This document shows, piece after piece, positions 54,038 to 63,102 of a DNA stretch of 64,000 nt; the stretch's first letter is position 1, and every line of letters starts with the position of its first letter. Source of the DNA: Meira nashicola (lineage: Eukaryota; Basidiomycota; Exobasidiomycetes; Exobasidiales; Brachybasidiaceae); assembly GCA_001600355.1 (NCBI GenBank), contig BCJU01000001.1, forward strand, positions 393,178 to 457,177. Direction: 5' to 3'. The translations under genes were made by a program, and so were the position numbers. The notes beneath the pieces are model-generated. The model was not told where the DNA came from, ran no database searches, and saw nothing but the letters and a program-made list of their open reading frames with translations.

Positions 54038-55493
54038 TTAAGCAGTTAAGCGAATTGCCCATGCATCACGAACTGCATCGCTTGAAACATCAAACGTGAA
54101 GGTAACTTGATCATTAGAAACCGATAATGATTGCGTTTGTGCTGTTGTCCAACCGTTAACTGTGTTACCGTTATTGTAAGGAATATTGATCAATTCAGCA
54201 TTCACTTTATTTGCCCAATCAAATTGCGAAGAAATCTTTTGAAAAGTTGCGCCGATTGTAGCAGCGTTGAAAGATTGACTTCCTATTAAAGCAGTTACAT
54301 TATTCGAGCTTGCAACAGCATAAGAATCAACATTTGAACCTTCAGAAGTTACACAAGGTGCGCCATCCATTAAATAATAATATTTATATTCTTGATATTC
54401 ACCTGAAGTGGAATATTGTCCACTGCTACTCTTTATGAGTAAATCGGCTAAATTATCACTCAATTGTCCGCCATCCGCCCAATTTCCTCGTAAGCTGTAG
54501 TGGGTAAAATAGGTATCAGACCAAATTTTTTTTTGTTGTTTAATAAAATCAATAATATGATACTCACGCATTAAACTTTAAACGTTCATAACGAGCTTTA
54601 AACCAAGCCGAATAACCTGGAACTTGTTGTTCGCGTGTACCGAATTCATTATTTTGTAAACCTAAACCTGTTCTTAAACCATAACTTTTAACATAACCTG
54701 GTAAATTTTGAGCAGAAGGAATTGGATCATTATTATTTCCACTTCCGTTTTCTAAATGCCAATTCCAAACGTCAGGTTGAACGGATTGAGCGCCATTTTG
54801 TTGTAAATAACTTAAGAAATTATTCCACCAACCATTATTATTGATAGGTTGACCACCTGTACTAGGTCCGATTATAGGAAGGAATGCTTGACTATCTTTA
54901 CCAAATTCGGCTTTTAAAGCTTTAACAGTGCGAATCCACATTTCATTAAATTGTGATTGAGGTCTTCCGCCAAAATTACCGTCTGGTTCATTCCATGGCT
55001 CTATTTGCGTAGAATAAGAATTTGCCATCCCGTTTGACTTTACGTCGTTAATAACTTGTTGAACAAAATCATCGTACTTTGTCCAATCTCCATTATCACC
55101 TGGCCAAAGGAAATCATTGTTTGTTCTTTCATCTGCTCCCCATAAATCTGCCATCTTGACAATCAAAACTCCATCTTCTTGTCGTATTCTTTTAAAAGCA
55201 TCAATTAAAGATGCAAATCTTTTATTATAAGATGTCATACTTGATGCATATCCTGCTGGTTGACTATCAATTTGAGCACCCCCTGCAGATTCATAATTTA
55301 CACCAATTTCATGAATATAAGATTGTGGTGGTGTTTCACCTCCTGACATTCCATATAAAATTCCTTGACTATAATGTTGTGGTGTTCCGGAACATTGATC
55401 TAAATAAATCGTTGTAATATCTGTATCACGTTTTACCGGCGATCCCAACGTAATAGCCGCAGCTGAAAGGAAGATTAAAAAGGAAGATTTCAT
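54038..55493 (-). CDS. Secreted GH39-like (clan GH-A) glycosidase, two exons
   Basis: Exons 54568-55493 and 54038-54494 flank a 73-nt intron (GTGAGT, CACTACAG). The join reads RLKFNALRGNWADG and gives 460 residues. A signal peptide (MKSSFLIFLSAAAITLG) is followed by a Kex2-type KR at 21-22. The barrel carries WNEP with the acid/base Glu169 and NNEFG with the nucleophile candidate Glu283. Other family-like segments are YGMSGG, NYESAGGAQI, ADLWGAD and WPGDNGDW. This pattern fits fungal GH39-type enzymes (beta-xylosidase/arabinosidase-like), but GH5-related families share the clan motifs. It is the first gene of a putative pentoside-use cluster with the transporter and GH127. The promoter has a TATA box and two CGGTAATCT sites. 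Confidence 0.82.
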
Positions 55494-55599
55494 TTTAGGG
55501 TGTAAAACGGTGAGGAGGAATGATTTGTTTTGAAAAGAATAAAGTCTTAAAAAAATTGGTTGGGTCTATTTATAGTACGAATAAGAAAACATTTTCGTC

Positions 55600-55621
55600 C
55601 GGTAATCTGTTACGGTAATCT
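55600..55621 (+). promoter_or_regulatory. Two CGGTAATCT sites in the GH39-like promoter
   Basis: Two direct copies of CGGTAATCT, 13 bp start to start, lie 26-47 bp upstream of the TATA box. The CGG core is the half-site type used by fungal Zn2Cys6 factors. The same 9-mer recurs three times in the promoter shared by the other two cluster genes. Confidence 0.6.
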
Positions 55622-55636
55622 TTAATTAAGGATGAT

Positions 55637-55644
55637 GGGGCCCC
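55637..55644. promoter_or_regulatory. GGGGCCCC palindrome, GH39-like promoter
   Basis: The sequence GATGATGGGGCCCCACAT contains a perfect 8-bp palindrome. A near-identical block (TTATTGGGGCCCCGCAT) is present in the promoter of the neighbouring transporter and GH127 genes. Confidence 0.5.
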
Positions 55645-55951
55645 ACATTTAAATCATAAAGGCAATCGAAAACCTGTTGATAGTCTTCCAAACACAAGTA
55701 GGATATTCCCGGCGGCAGCAGAGATGTACAACCATGCATATTTACACATGTTCTTTTTTAGCTTATACTAATTTAGCGTAAGTGTATAGTGTTTACCGGT
55801 GGCCGTTTTATATACATAGAACACATGCTAGTGAAAAGCATACAATAGAACGGATATCTCTTGTCAATCTGTACTAGTTTATAATAAAGACAATATAACA
55901 TTGATAGCAAATATAACTCATTCATACAAGAAAGGGAAGGGGGTGATTCGT

Positions 55952-57715
55952 TCATTCTTCATTAGTGGTAGTAGTTTGTAAAGTAGTTCTTGAACTCTTC
56001 TTTTCGTCTAAACTACGATCGTCCGCACCGGAAGCGTTCATATGAGCAATTGCAACAGGTTGATAAATTGTACCAATTGCAGTAACTGTTTGAAATTGAT
56101 CAACTTTTGTTTTTGTAAATTTACGTGCTGGAACTTTATTTTCGAATAACAATTCAATTTCACCAAAAGAACGATTTCTAGTTTCGGGTAATTGAAAGTA
56201 GAAGTAGATTGTTAAAATTGCACAAGTACCTAAATATAAGAATCCACCTTTTGATCCCCAATTCCATGCAGTCTCTGAAAGCATTCTTGGCGTGATTGTG
56301 TTTGTTATTAAACCGGTTAAGTTGTACGTTAAACGTGCTAAAACGATTGTCTTTGCACGAAGACGACCTGAAGGTACTTCTGAAACGATTGCGTAACAAA
56401 TTGAACCAATAGTACAATTATAACAAAGTGCGAAAACTATCAATAATGATCCAACTGCCCAAGAGATGTTCGTTCCACTTGCAAAACCTAAACCACCAAT
56501 TACAGAAAGGATGATAGATAATAAACAACCTCCCATGATATAAATCGTCCTTCTTCCCATATGATCCATAAGTTTCCAAGATATTAAAACGCCAATCAAG
56601 TAAGTCGTATTCATTATAATCGTAAAATTTAGCGACATTGTTTCGGATAAACCTGCTTTCTGATAAAATACTACTGCGAAAGACATTAATGGATTACCGC
56701 ATAACCATTGCATTGCCCAAGTTATACAACAAATCGTAGTTCTTCTTAAATTGATTCCTTTAAAACAGTCTAAATAACTCGCACCTTTTGTTTGAACGGC
56801 TTCTAAAGCAGTAGTATGCATCATTAAAGCAACTTGACGATCTAAACCACGATCATCGTAAAAGTTTGTTGGCGATAATCTTTTAACGTTTTCACGAGCC
56901 TCGGAATTTTTACCTTTTCGAACAAGCCACCAAGGTGATTCAGGAACAAAATAAGCAATAATGAATAATGGAATCGGCCAAATCCATTGAAGAATAAACG
57001 GTAAACGATAAGACCAATGACTTCCGGCTAATTGTAAGCTTGCACGAACGACGATTGAAGATAATAAAATACCTAAACCCCAACAAAAGCAAACGTAAGT
57101 TGTAAGGTAATGACGTAAAGTTTGAGGACAAATTTCAACGGCGAATGCAGTTGTTGCCGTTTGAAACATTCCCCAAGGTATACCTTGTAACACTTCACCG
57201 AAAGATAAGACGGGTAAAGAAGTCATAAAGACTGGAACAAAGATTGAACAAAACATAACAAACAATGCTGCCATAAGAGTACGTCTAAATCCAAAACGTT
57301 CAGATGCCCAACCGTTGATGGCTAAACCGATTATTTCACCGCATAAAGCTGAGTTACTTAAACCACTCTGCCAAGGTGCAGTAATTTCTTTTTCATTTGT
57401 TCCGGGAATTAATGTTCCAAATCTTTGTTTAAAATCATTTTGACCAAAAAATGAATTCACAATCACTAAATCATAACCTTCCATAACTAAACAAGTTGAA
57501 ATTCCTATTGACCATAATGCCGCTTTCCAATGAAGTTTAAACGCTTTTAAAACGCCTAAATCAACACTTTGAACATTTGCTCCTTCACGTGCATCATCAA
57601 CAATTTCTTGAAAATGAACTCCTTGTTTTTCTAATTTTGATGCAACTTCTTTTGCATTTCCTTCTCCGACGGTAACTGCGATAGGTTGACTTTCTGTAGC
57701 TGAAAGGGATGGCAT
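55952..57715 (-). CDS. MFS sugar porter (maltose/alpha-glucoside-permease-like)
   Basis: A 587-residue 12-helix transporter of the sugar porter family. Signatures are GWASERFGFRRTL (loop 2-3), PESPWWLVRKGKNSEA after helix 6, DHMGRRTIYIMGG (loop 8-9) and PETRNRSFGEIELLFENKVPARKF at the end. The 5'-terminal ~60 residues are a hydrophilic cytosolic tail. The closest style is fungal maltose/oligosaccharide permeases of the MAL type, but the substrate is probably the arabinose- or xylose-containing product of the neighbouring enzymes. It shares a 640-bp divergent promoter with the GH127 gene. Confidence 0.9.
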   Translation of the reverse strand: MPSLSATESQPIAVTVGEGNAKEVASKLEKQGVHFQEIVDDAREGANVQSVDLGVLKAFKLHWKAALWSIGISTCLVMEGYDLVIVNSFFGQNDFKQRFGTLIPGTNEKEITAPWQSGLSNSALCGEIIGLAINGWASERFGFRRTLMAALFVMFCSIFVPVFMTSLPVLSFGEVLQGIPWGMFQTATTAFAVEICPQTLRHYLTTYVCFCWGLGILLSSIVVRASLQLAGSHWSYRLPFILQWIWPIPLFIIAYFVPESPWWLVRKGKNSEARENVKRLSPTNFYDDRGLDRQVALMMHTTALEAVQTKGASYLDCFKGINLRRTTICCITWAMQWLCGNPLMSFAVVFYQKAGLSETMSLNFTIIMNTTYLIGVLISWKLMDHMGRRTIYIMGGCLLSIILSVIGGLGFASGTNISWAVGSLLIVFALCYNCTIGSICYAIVSEVPSGRLRAKTIVLARLTYNLTGLITNTITPRMLSETAWNWGSKGGFLYLGTCAILTIYFYFQLPETRNRSFGEIELLFENKVPARKFTKTKVDQFQTVTAIGTIYQPVAIAHMNASGADDRSLDEKKSSRTTLQTTTTNEE

Positions 57716-57895
57716 ATTTTTCTCCTTTTTGAAAAGTGGTTAAAGACTCATTTCTCTAAAAGATTTGGATTAGGAAACAGCCTTTATATCTTTTCGTTAA
57801 ATCTCTTTATTATGGTAAATAATTGTTGTGTACCTGCAGATAGAAAGTGTTCTTTACATCTTACCTTTGATCAATGATGATATAGCAGAATTATT

Positions 57896-57903
57896 GGGGC
57901 CCC
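57896..57903. promoter_or_regulatory. GGGGCCCC palindrome, divergent promoter
   Basis: An eight-base palindrome in the context TTATTGGGGCCCCGCAT, matching the block in the GH39-like promoter. Confidence 0.5.
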
Positions 57904-57941
57904 GCATATCTCTCTTAAGGCGGGCCTTTGGTTAAACGATG

Positions 57942-57950
57942 AGATTACCG
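57942..57950 (-). promoter_or_regulatory. CGGTAATCT site 3
   Basis: An exact copy on the minus strand, in the extended context ATCGGTAATCTC that is shared with two plus-strand copies further right. Confidence 0.55.
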
Positions 57951-58177
57951 ATAAAAAAGTATCACTATGCCGAATTAAGAAATGTTTGTTTTTACTGATA
58001 ATATGCCTTAAAAGTTTCCGCGCCCTTACTCTTCCCCCCGCTTTAGCGTCCTTAAAGTGCGGAGCGCAGTACTCCTTTGCATTAGAATAGGATAGCGGGA
58101 ACACAATGAATTCTTTAATTATTTGCGGGGTCAGGGCTTTATTTTAACATCAAAACGGTAACCGATTATGATACGAT

Positions 58178-58246
58178 CGGTAATCTCTTTTTCATTAATT
58201 ATACCTGCCATTCTTATTCTAACGCTAAGATCATAATCGGTAATCT
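58178..58246 (+). promoter_or_regulatory. CGGTAATCT sites 4 and 5
   Basis: Exact copies at 58178-58186 and 58238-58246, both within ATCGGTAATCTC. The second ends 15 bp before the TATAAC of the GH127 gene. Confidence 0.6.
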
Positions 58247-58355
58247 CAGGAACAAATTAATATAACACTATATGTCCTGAAAAGATAATAAAAAACTAGA
58301 TCCTTAGTTTCTTACCGACCACAAAAAACAGTTGGTAATTCATTCAATAAGGAAT

Positions 58356-60359
58356 ATGGGATCATCATCGTACAACAATAGCTATCCTCAGCAAAGATTC
58401 AAGAATATACGATTAACAAAAGGATCTTTTTGGGATGAATGGAGAAAAGTGGCAAGAGAAATTACAGCACCAACTCAATTAGCTCAATTAAAATCTACAG
58501 GTCGTTATAAAGCTTTCGATTTAAAATTTCAAGAATATTATAAAACTCCTATGACCGTTTGGCCTGTTCCGAATTGGTTATTTTGGGAAAGTGATATTGC
58601 AAAGTTTATCGAAGCTGCTTGTTATCTTTTAATTGAAAAAGATGATAAAGATTTACGTTTAGAAGTTGATTATCTTGTTAATTTGATCGAATCTGCTCAA
58701 CAAAAGGATGGTTATTTAAATATTCATTTCGTCGTTAATGAACCCGAAAAAAGATGGTCTTCATTAAGGGACTTACATGAATTATATAATGCCGGACATT
58801 TGATCGAAGCAGCAGTCGCTCATTTCCAATTAACTAAAAGTCGTCAGTTTATAGATGTGATGGTACGATTCGTACGATATACAGCAACAATATTTGGACC
58901 AAATCCTGATCAAAAACATGGCTATCCAGGTCATCCTGAGATTGAATTAGCACTTTTACGATTATATAATACAATAGGTGACAAAGAATGCTTACAACTT
59001 GCACAATATTTTATTCGTCAACGTGGCGTAAAGGGAGGAGAATATTTTCAACAAGAACAAGAAGAACGTGGAGAACATTTTCAATTAGCACCTGCAATGA
59101 TGCCAAAAGCAGGATCGTATTGGTATATGCAAGCACATAAACCAATAATTGAACAAGAATCAATTGAAGGTCATTCGGTTCGTGCAATGTATCTTTTAAC
59201 GGCAGTAGCTGATTTATGTATTTTAGAAAAAGAAGGTAATAAAGATTTACAAGAAGCTGTAAAAAGATTGTGGCAAGATTGTTGTTCAACAAAAACTGCA
59301 ATTACAGGAGGAATTGGAACTGTTCATCAATGGGAAGGATTTTCAATTCCTTATTCAATTCCACATGCAGTTGACGAAGGTGGAAGTTATAATGAAACTT
59401 GTGCTTCTATCGGTCAATTAATGTTAGCAGATAGATTGCAATTTCTTAACGAAGATAACGATGATGGTTTTGATGGAAATCGGGTTGGTGATATTGCAGA
59501 ACGTGCACTTTATAATGCAAGTTTAACCACGGGCATGTCTATAAACGGAAAAGCTTTCACATATGATAACGCTTTAGCATCTTCACCTGATCATCTATGC
59601 GAACGTCATACTTGGTTCGAATGCGCTTGTTGTCCACCAAACGTTTTACGTACTTTAGCTTCATTAACGGGATATTTCTGGTCACCTCTAAGAAGTAGAC
59701 AAGGAATAGCTATTCATCATTATTTTGACGGTATAATTTCAGACGATAATGGTAACCAAATCGTAAATATGCATACGAATTATCCTTGGGATGGAAAAAT
59801 TCAACTTGAAGTCAATCAAAATAACGTATTAATTCGTATTCCCGCATGGGCGCAAAAAGATGCAACTTTATCAAGTCCCGATAACGTTGAAATGTTTCCT
59901 ATATTTGATCACATACAGAAGGGTTATCTTCAATTAAGCTCAAAGGGAATTTATAAATTCGATCTTGCTCTTAAACCAAGATTGATCTATTCTCATCCTT
60001 ACACCAACAGGGACACTTTGACAATCGCTTATGGTCCTTTGATATACTGCCTGGAAGATATCGATAACCCATTCGAGAAAAATCATTTTAAAGATTTAAC
60101 AATAAACGATAAGATCAAATTGACTGCACGTATAAGCAAAGATCACGACGGAATCGTTATAATTGAGGCAAAAGCGGCAGGTCAATATCTTTCCGTAAAT
60201 CAAAACTTTGACAAATCTGTCATGTTGCCCGAGTTCGATAATGCTGTTCAATTGAAGCCGGAATTATACGATTTGACATTTATACCGTATTACTATAGAG
60301 CCAATCGTCAAGGTGGAAAAGGCCAAATGCGTTGCTCTATCCGACGTAGATACACTTAG
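58356..60359 (+). CDS. GH127 beta-L-arabinofuranosidase
   Basis: A 667-residue cytosolic enzyme; no signal peptide is visible. GH127 removes beta-L-arabinofuranose with a cysteine nucleophile held by zinc. The expected residues are present: Glu327 in QWEGF as acid/base, Glu347 and Cys349 in NETCASIG, and Cys425-Cys426 in ECACCPPNVLRTLASL, whose first Cys is the nucleophile. Spacing from Cys349 to Cys425 is close to that of the bacterial prototype HypBA1. Earlier segments (WFW-type PNWLFWESD, QQKDGYLNIHF, YNAGHLIEAA) also match. I use the ATG at 58356, because the in-frame TTG upstream would give a worse leader. It is divergent from the sugar transporter and converges on SDS22 at 53 bp. The codon use is plainer than in PMA1. 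Confidence 0.92.
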   Translation: MGSSSYNNSYPQQRFKNIRLTKGSFWDEWRKVAREITAPTQLAQLKSTGRYKAFDLKFQEYYKTPMTVWPVPNWLFWESDIAKFIEAACYLLIEKDDKDLRLEVDYLVNLIESAQQKDGYLNIHFVVNEPEKRWSSLRDLHELYNAGHLIEAAVAHFQLTKSRQFIDVMVRFVRYTATIFGPNPDQKHGYPGHPEIELALLRLYNTIGDKECLQLAQYFIRQRGVKGGEYFQQEQEERGEHFQLAPAMMPKAGSYWYMQAHKPIIEQESIEGHSVRAMYLLTAVADLCILEKEGNKDLQEAVKRLWQDCCSTKTAITGGIGTVHQWEGFSIPYSIPHAVDEGGSYNETCASIGQLMLADRLQFLNEDNDDGFDGNRVGDIAERALYNASLTTGMSINGKAFTYDNALASSPDHLCERHTWFECACCPPNVLRTLASLTGYFWSPLRSRQGIAIHHYFDGIISDDNGNQIVNMHTNYPWDGKIQLEVNQNNVLIRIPAWAQKDATLSSPDNVEMFPIFDHIQKGYLQLSSKGIYKFDLALKPRLIYSHPYTNRDTLTIAYGPLIYCLEDIDNPFEKNHFKDLTINDKIKLTARISKDHDGIVIIEAKAAGQYLSVNQNFDKSVMLPEFDNAVQLKPELYDLTFIPYYYRANRQGGKGQMRCSIRRRYT

Positions 60360-60412
60360 CAAACATTATGCAATGACCAAGTTATGGAATTTTAGCTAAA
60401 TATATCATAATT

Positions 60413-61582
60413 CTATCGTACAAATGTTGCATCAATTTGCTTGATTTGAGGCAAAGCCAATTTAACTTTGAAGCGATAATGAGCTCCTTCGGTTCTTTGT
60501 GCCGGGTTGCCTTCGAGATAAACTGTATTGAGAGCAGGACATAATTTCGGTCCTAATTGTTTCTCTAATTGATTGATTGTTTCAATTTGATTGTCATTTG
60601 CCCAAAATTCCTCAAGATTCTTCAGATGTTCTACATTCTCAATCTTTTTCACCTTATTTGCACCAATATCAAGAGTGGTAAGTTTTATGTTGTTCTCTAA
60701 ACCTTCAATGCGTTCCAAACCATTATGCGATAGATATAGCTCCTCGAGATTGTGCAATTTATCCAAATTCTCTAATTTTGTGATTCGATTGGATTGAATC
60801 GACAAGATCCGCAAGTTCACCAAATCGTTTAAACCCTCTAATTTCGTAATTTTATTCTTTCCAACCCAAAGTTCTTCCAATTGCGTAAGATGTCCGATAT
60901 TTTCTAAAGAACGCAATCTGTTGCTGCCCAATTCTAAACTTTTGAGCGTTAAACCTAACGGTGCAGCTAAATCGTCAGGTCTGACTTTGGCAATCTTATT
61001 TTGCACAAGATAGAGTGTATGCAGCTTTGAAAGATGACTCAGATGAGAGATATGTCGAATGGCGTTAAATGAAAGATCAAGGGTTTCAAGATTTGGACAT
61101 CCTTTCAAGACTTCTCCGTAAGTCTTTTCTAGACTGTTATCGTACATGTCAAGCTCTTGCAACTCATGCAGCGAACCGATATCCTTTTCGGTGAATTTGC
61201 TGATTTCATTTTGACGTAAAACAAGTCGCTGAAGTTTGATAAACTTTTGCAAAGGCATCTTACGTAAAGATTTCGAAGATAAACGTAAGTGAGTCAAATC
61301 GATCACATCTGTATCTTCTTCAAAAGCTGATAAAAGATCTGCATCATCAATCTCTTCTTCACCATCTTCATCTTGTTGTTGTTCACCTGTATCATCTTCC
61401 TCTTCTTCTTCATCGACATCAGATTCTTCTCCTTCTTCTTTTGACTTTCCATTCGTCTTTGTGCCATAAAATGGTGGAGGAGCTCCTACAACTTGTACTT
61501 GTTTGCGTGTAGCTGGCGTAGAAGAAGATGGTTCCGAAGGTCCAGCTCCATCATCTTGTACTGACACGGTTCCATCTGCCAT
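60413..61582 (-). CDS. SDS22: Protein phosphatase 1 regulatory subunit Sds22
   Basis: A 389-residue leucine-rich-repeat protein that binds PP1 and promotes its mitotic function and maturation. The first ~95 residues are acidic and low-complexity (EESDVDEEEEEDD). About eleven SDS22-type LRRs follow with the LxxLxxLxLxxNxI pattern, for example LNDLVNLRILSIQSNRITKL and LDKLHNLEELYLSHNGLERI. The C-terminal LRR cap reads CPALNTVYLEGNPAQ, then KVKLALPQIKQIDATFVR, as in the family. The frame is intronless. It converges on GH127 with only 53 bp between the stop codons. Confidence 0.95.
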   Translation of the reverse strand: MADGTVSVQDDGAGPSEPSSSTPATRKQVQVVGAPPPFYGTKTNGKSKEEGEESDVDEEEEEDDTGEQQQDEDGEEEIDDADLLSAFEEDTDVIDLTHLRLSSKSLRKMPLQKFIKLQRLVLRQNEISKFTEKDIGSLHELQELDMYDNSLEKTYGEVLKGCPNLETLDLSFNAIRHISHLSHLSKLHTLYLVQNKIAKVRPDDLAAPLGLTLKSLELGSNRLRSLENIGHLTQLEELWVGKNKITKLEGLNDLVNLRILSIQSNRITKLENLDKLHNLEELYLSHNGLERIEGLENNIKLTTLDIGANKVKKIENVEHLKNLEEFWANDNQIETINQLEKQLGPKLCPALNTVYLEGNPAQRTEGAHYRFKVKLALPQIKQIDATFVR

Positions 61583-63102
61583 TTTCGTAGGGGTAGATTT
61601 GGGAGTTGTCTTGATGACCTTACTCGAGGAAGAAGAACAAGGTCCAATTTAAGATTCGCACGCATTTACACATTTTTATTTAAACCTTATTGTTTCTCTT
61701 TCGCGCTGTGCAAAAGAAAGAAAACTAGTGTGCATATCGCCTGACTGGCCCCAAAATGGAGGGGCGTGTCAGTGAATTAATTTGGCTTAGCTTCATCATG
61801 CTCAGCATTATGTTGTACTTCTCAATCCAACAAAGACTGAAATCCTATGAGCTACGTAAAAGTCAAATGGTCGTATTAGTGATGTATAGATGTGTTGTAT
61901 TCGTCCTTTGTGACTAATCAGTACATGCTTAGGAGAGAATAAGCAGAAAGCATTCACTCTTATGTAATATTTGTATCTCATTCGTTAACCTTTACCATAC
62001 ACGTAAAGATCCCAGAACCCTTTTTATGATAAATCCAACATTGGCCGATTAGATATCACCTTCCCCGCAATCTTTCACAAGATTAAAAGGAAGCCTACAC
62101 ACATCCTTCTTAGGTAATCGCATACATTCTTATTTTATTTTACCCTCCTAGCCTAACATCCATCCAACTCTAGCCTTTTTCTTGAATAACTCTAACAAAC
62201 ACACAAGTGGCGTGCTAAAATGCATTTTTTGAAAAATATGATCGATTTAAGCCTCTTTTACCAAATTTAGACCCTTCGTGCAGATATGTGTGTGCAATGC
62301 GTATGCATAATCAAAGTGGTTAATCAAATAGGGTGGGAAATCTTTTGGGTTTCAATCAATTAATTCTATACGTTGATCGCTAGAATTCAAACGAGCCAAC
62401 CGAACATCTGATTCGGATTGATCATCGTCTGCATAAAAATAAGAATTCAAATGTGGTGGGGGAGTGCGAAAAATATATATTCAATTTTACACGGGGTAGA
62501 AAAGTCCATGGACGTGTAGTGTAAACTGCAATGTATGCGTGCATGTGTACACACAATCGGCCACTTTTAGACTTTTTTTTTCACACATGTACGCATGAAA
62601 ACGTGTGTGCATTGAGAACAATTGATTAAACAACGGGCGGGAAAGCTAATAAAATGAAGGATGAGCTTATACCTTCTTTACTTCATATTGCGGGGTATCT
62701 CCCCCCTCATACATACATACATACATACATACATACATACATACATGGGGATATGCATACATGGCTTTTCGGATTTTGAAAGTCTGAAGGCTTCTATTTT
62801 ATTTTGGGAAGAATATCCCAAACAAGAGTTTACTCTGTATGTGTATGCATACATTCGATAAATCTGTCAGCATTTAAGATAGAGTATGTATTTCTGTTTC
62901 CCTTCAAATCTTCTTTTCTCCTGACGATCATCAACATTTTAACTGAAATCTGCGATAATTGGAGTTCAATTAGGGGGGACTTGACACTTTGAGATTAATT
63001 CATTCTTTCATCTCTGTGGTGGCATTCGAGGTGGCGGCTAGGAATATAAGTAGGAAAGTAGGAGTAAGAGGATTATCGAACTTTTCAAACTTGTTTGTGG
63101 AT
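61583..63102. other. Divergent intergenic region between SDS22 and the right-edge gene
   Basis: This 1.52-kb AT-rich region holds both promoters. The ACAT microsatellite at 62708-62746 is its main feature. TG-rich stretches occur near 62290 and 62530-62550. No gene or RNA is supported. Confidence 0.5.
62708..62746. repeat. ACAT tetranucleotide microsatellite
   Basis: About nine tandem ACAT units lie in the intergenic region left of the right-edge gene. Confidence 0.9.

Larger units (their letters stand above)
55494..55951. promoter_or_regulatory. Promoter region of the GH39-like gene
   Basis: This 458-bp region lies between the GH39-like start and the 3' end of the sugar transporter gene. 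On the minus strand TATAAATA (55567-55574) sits ~75 bp before the ATG. CGGTAATCT occurs at 55600-55608 and 55613-55621, and the palindrome GGGGCCCC at 55637-55644. All are close to the TATA box, which suggests a compact inducible promoter. Confidence 0.6.
57716..58355. promoter_or_regulatory. Divergent promoter for the sugar transporter and GH127 genes
   Basis: This 640-bp region has TATAAA on the minus strand at 57783-57788 (~70 bp before the transporter ATG) and TATAAC on plus at 58261 (~95 bp before the GH127 ATG). Between them lie GGGGCCCC (57896-57903), CGGTAATCT at 57942-57950 (minus), 58178-58186 (plus) and 58238-58246 (plus), and CGGTAACCG, two CGGs as an inverted repeat, at 58156-58164. 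The organisation is that of a classical inducible divergent promoter. Confidence 0.65.

Noticed and set aside
62708..62746. A CRISPR-like regular repeat
   Set aside because: It is an uninterrupted tetranucleotide microsatellite with no spacers, in a eukaryotic genome.
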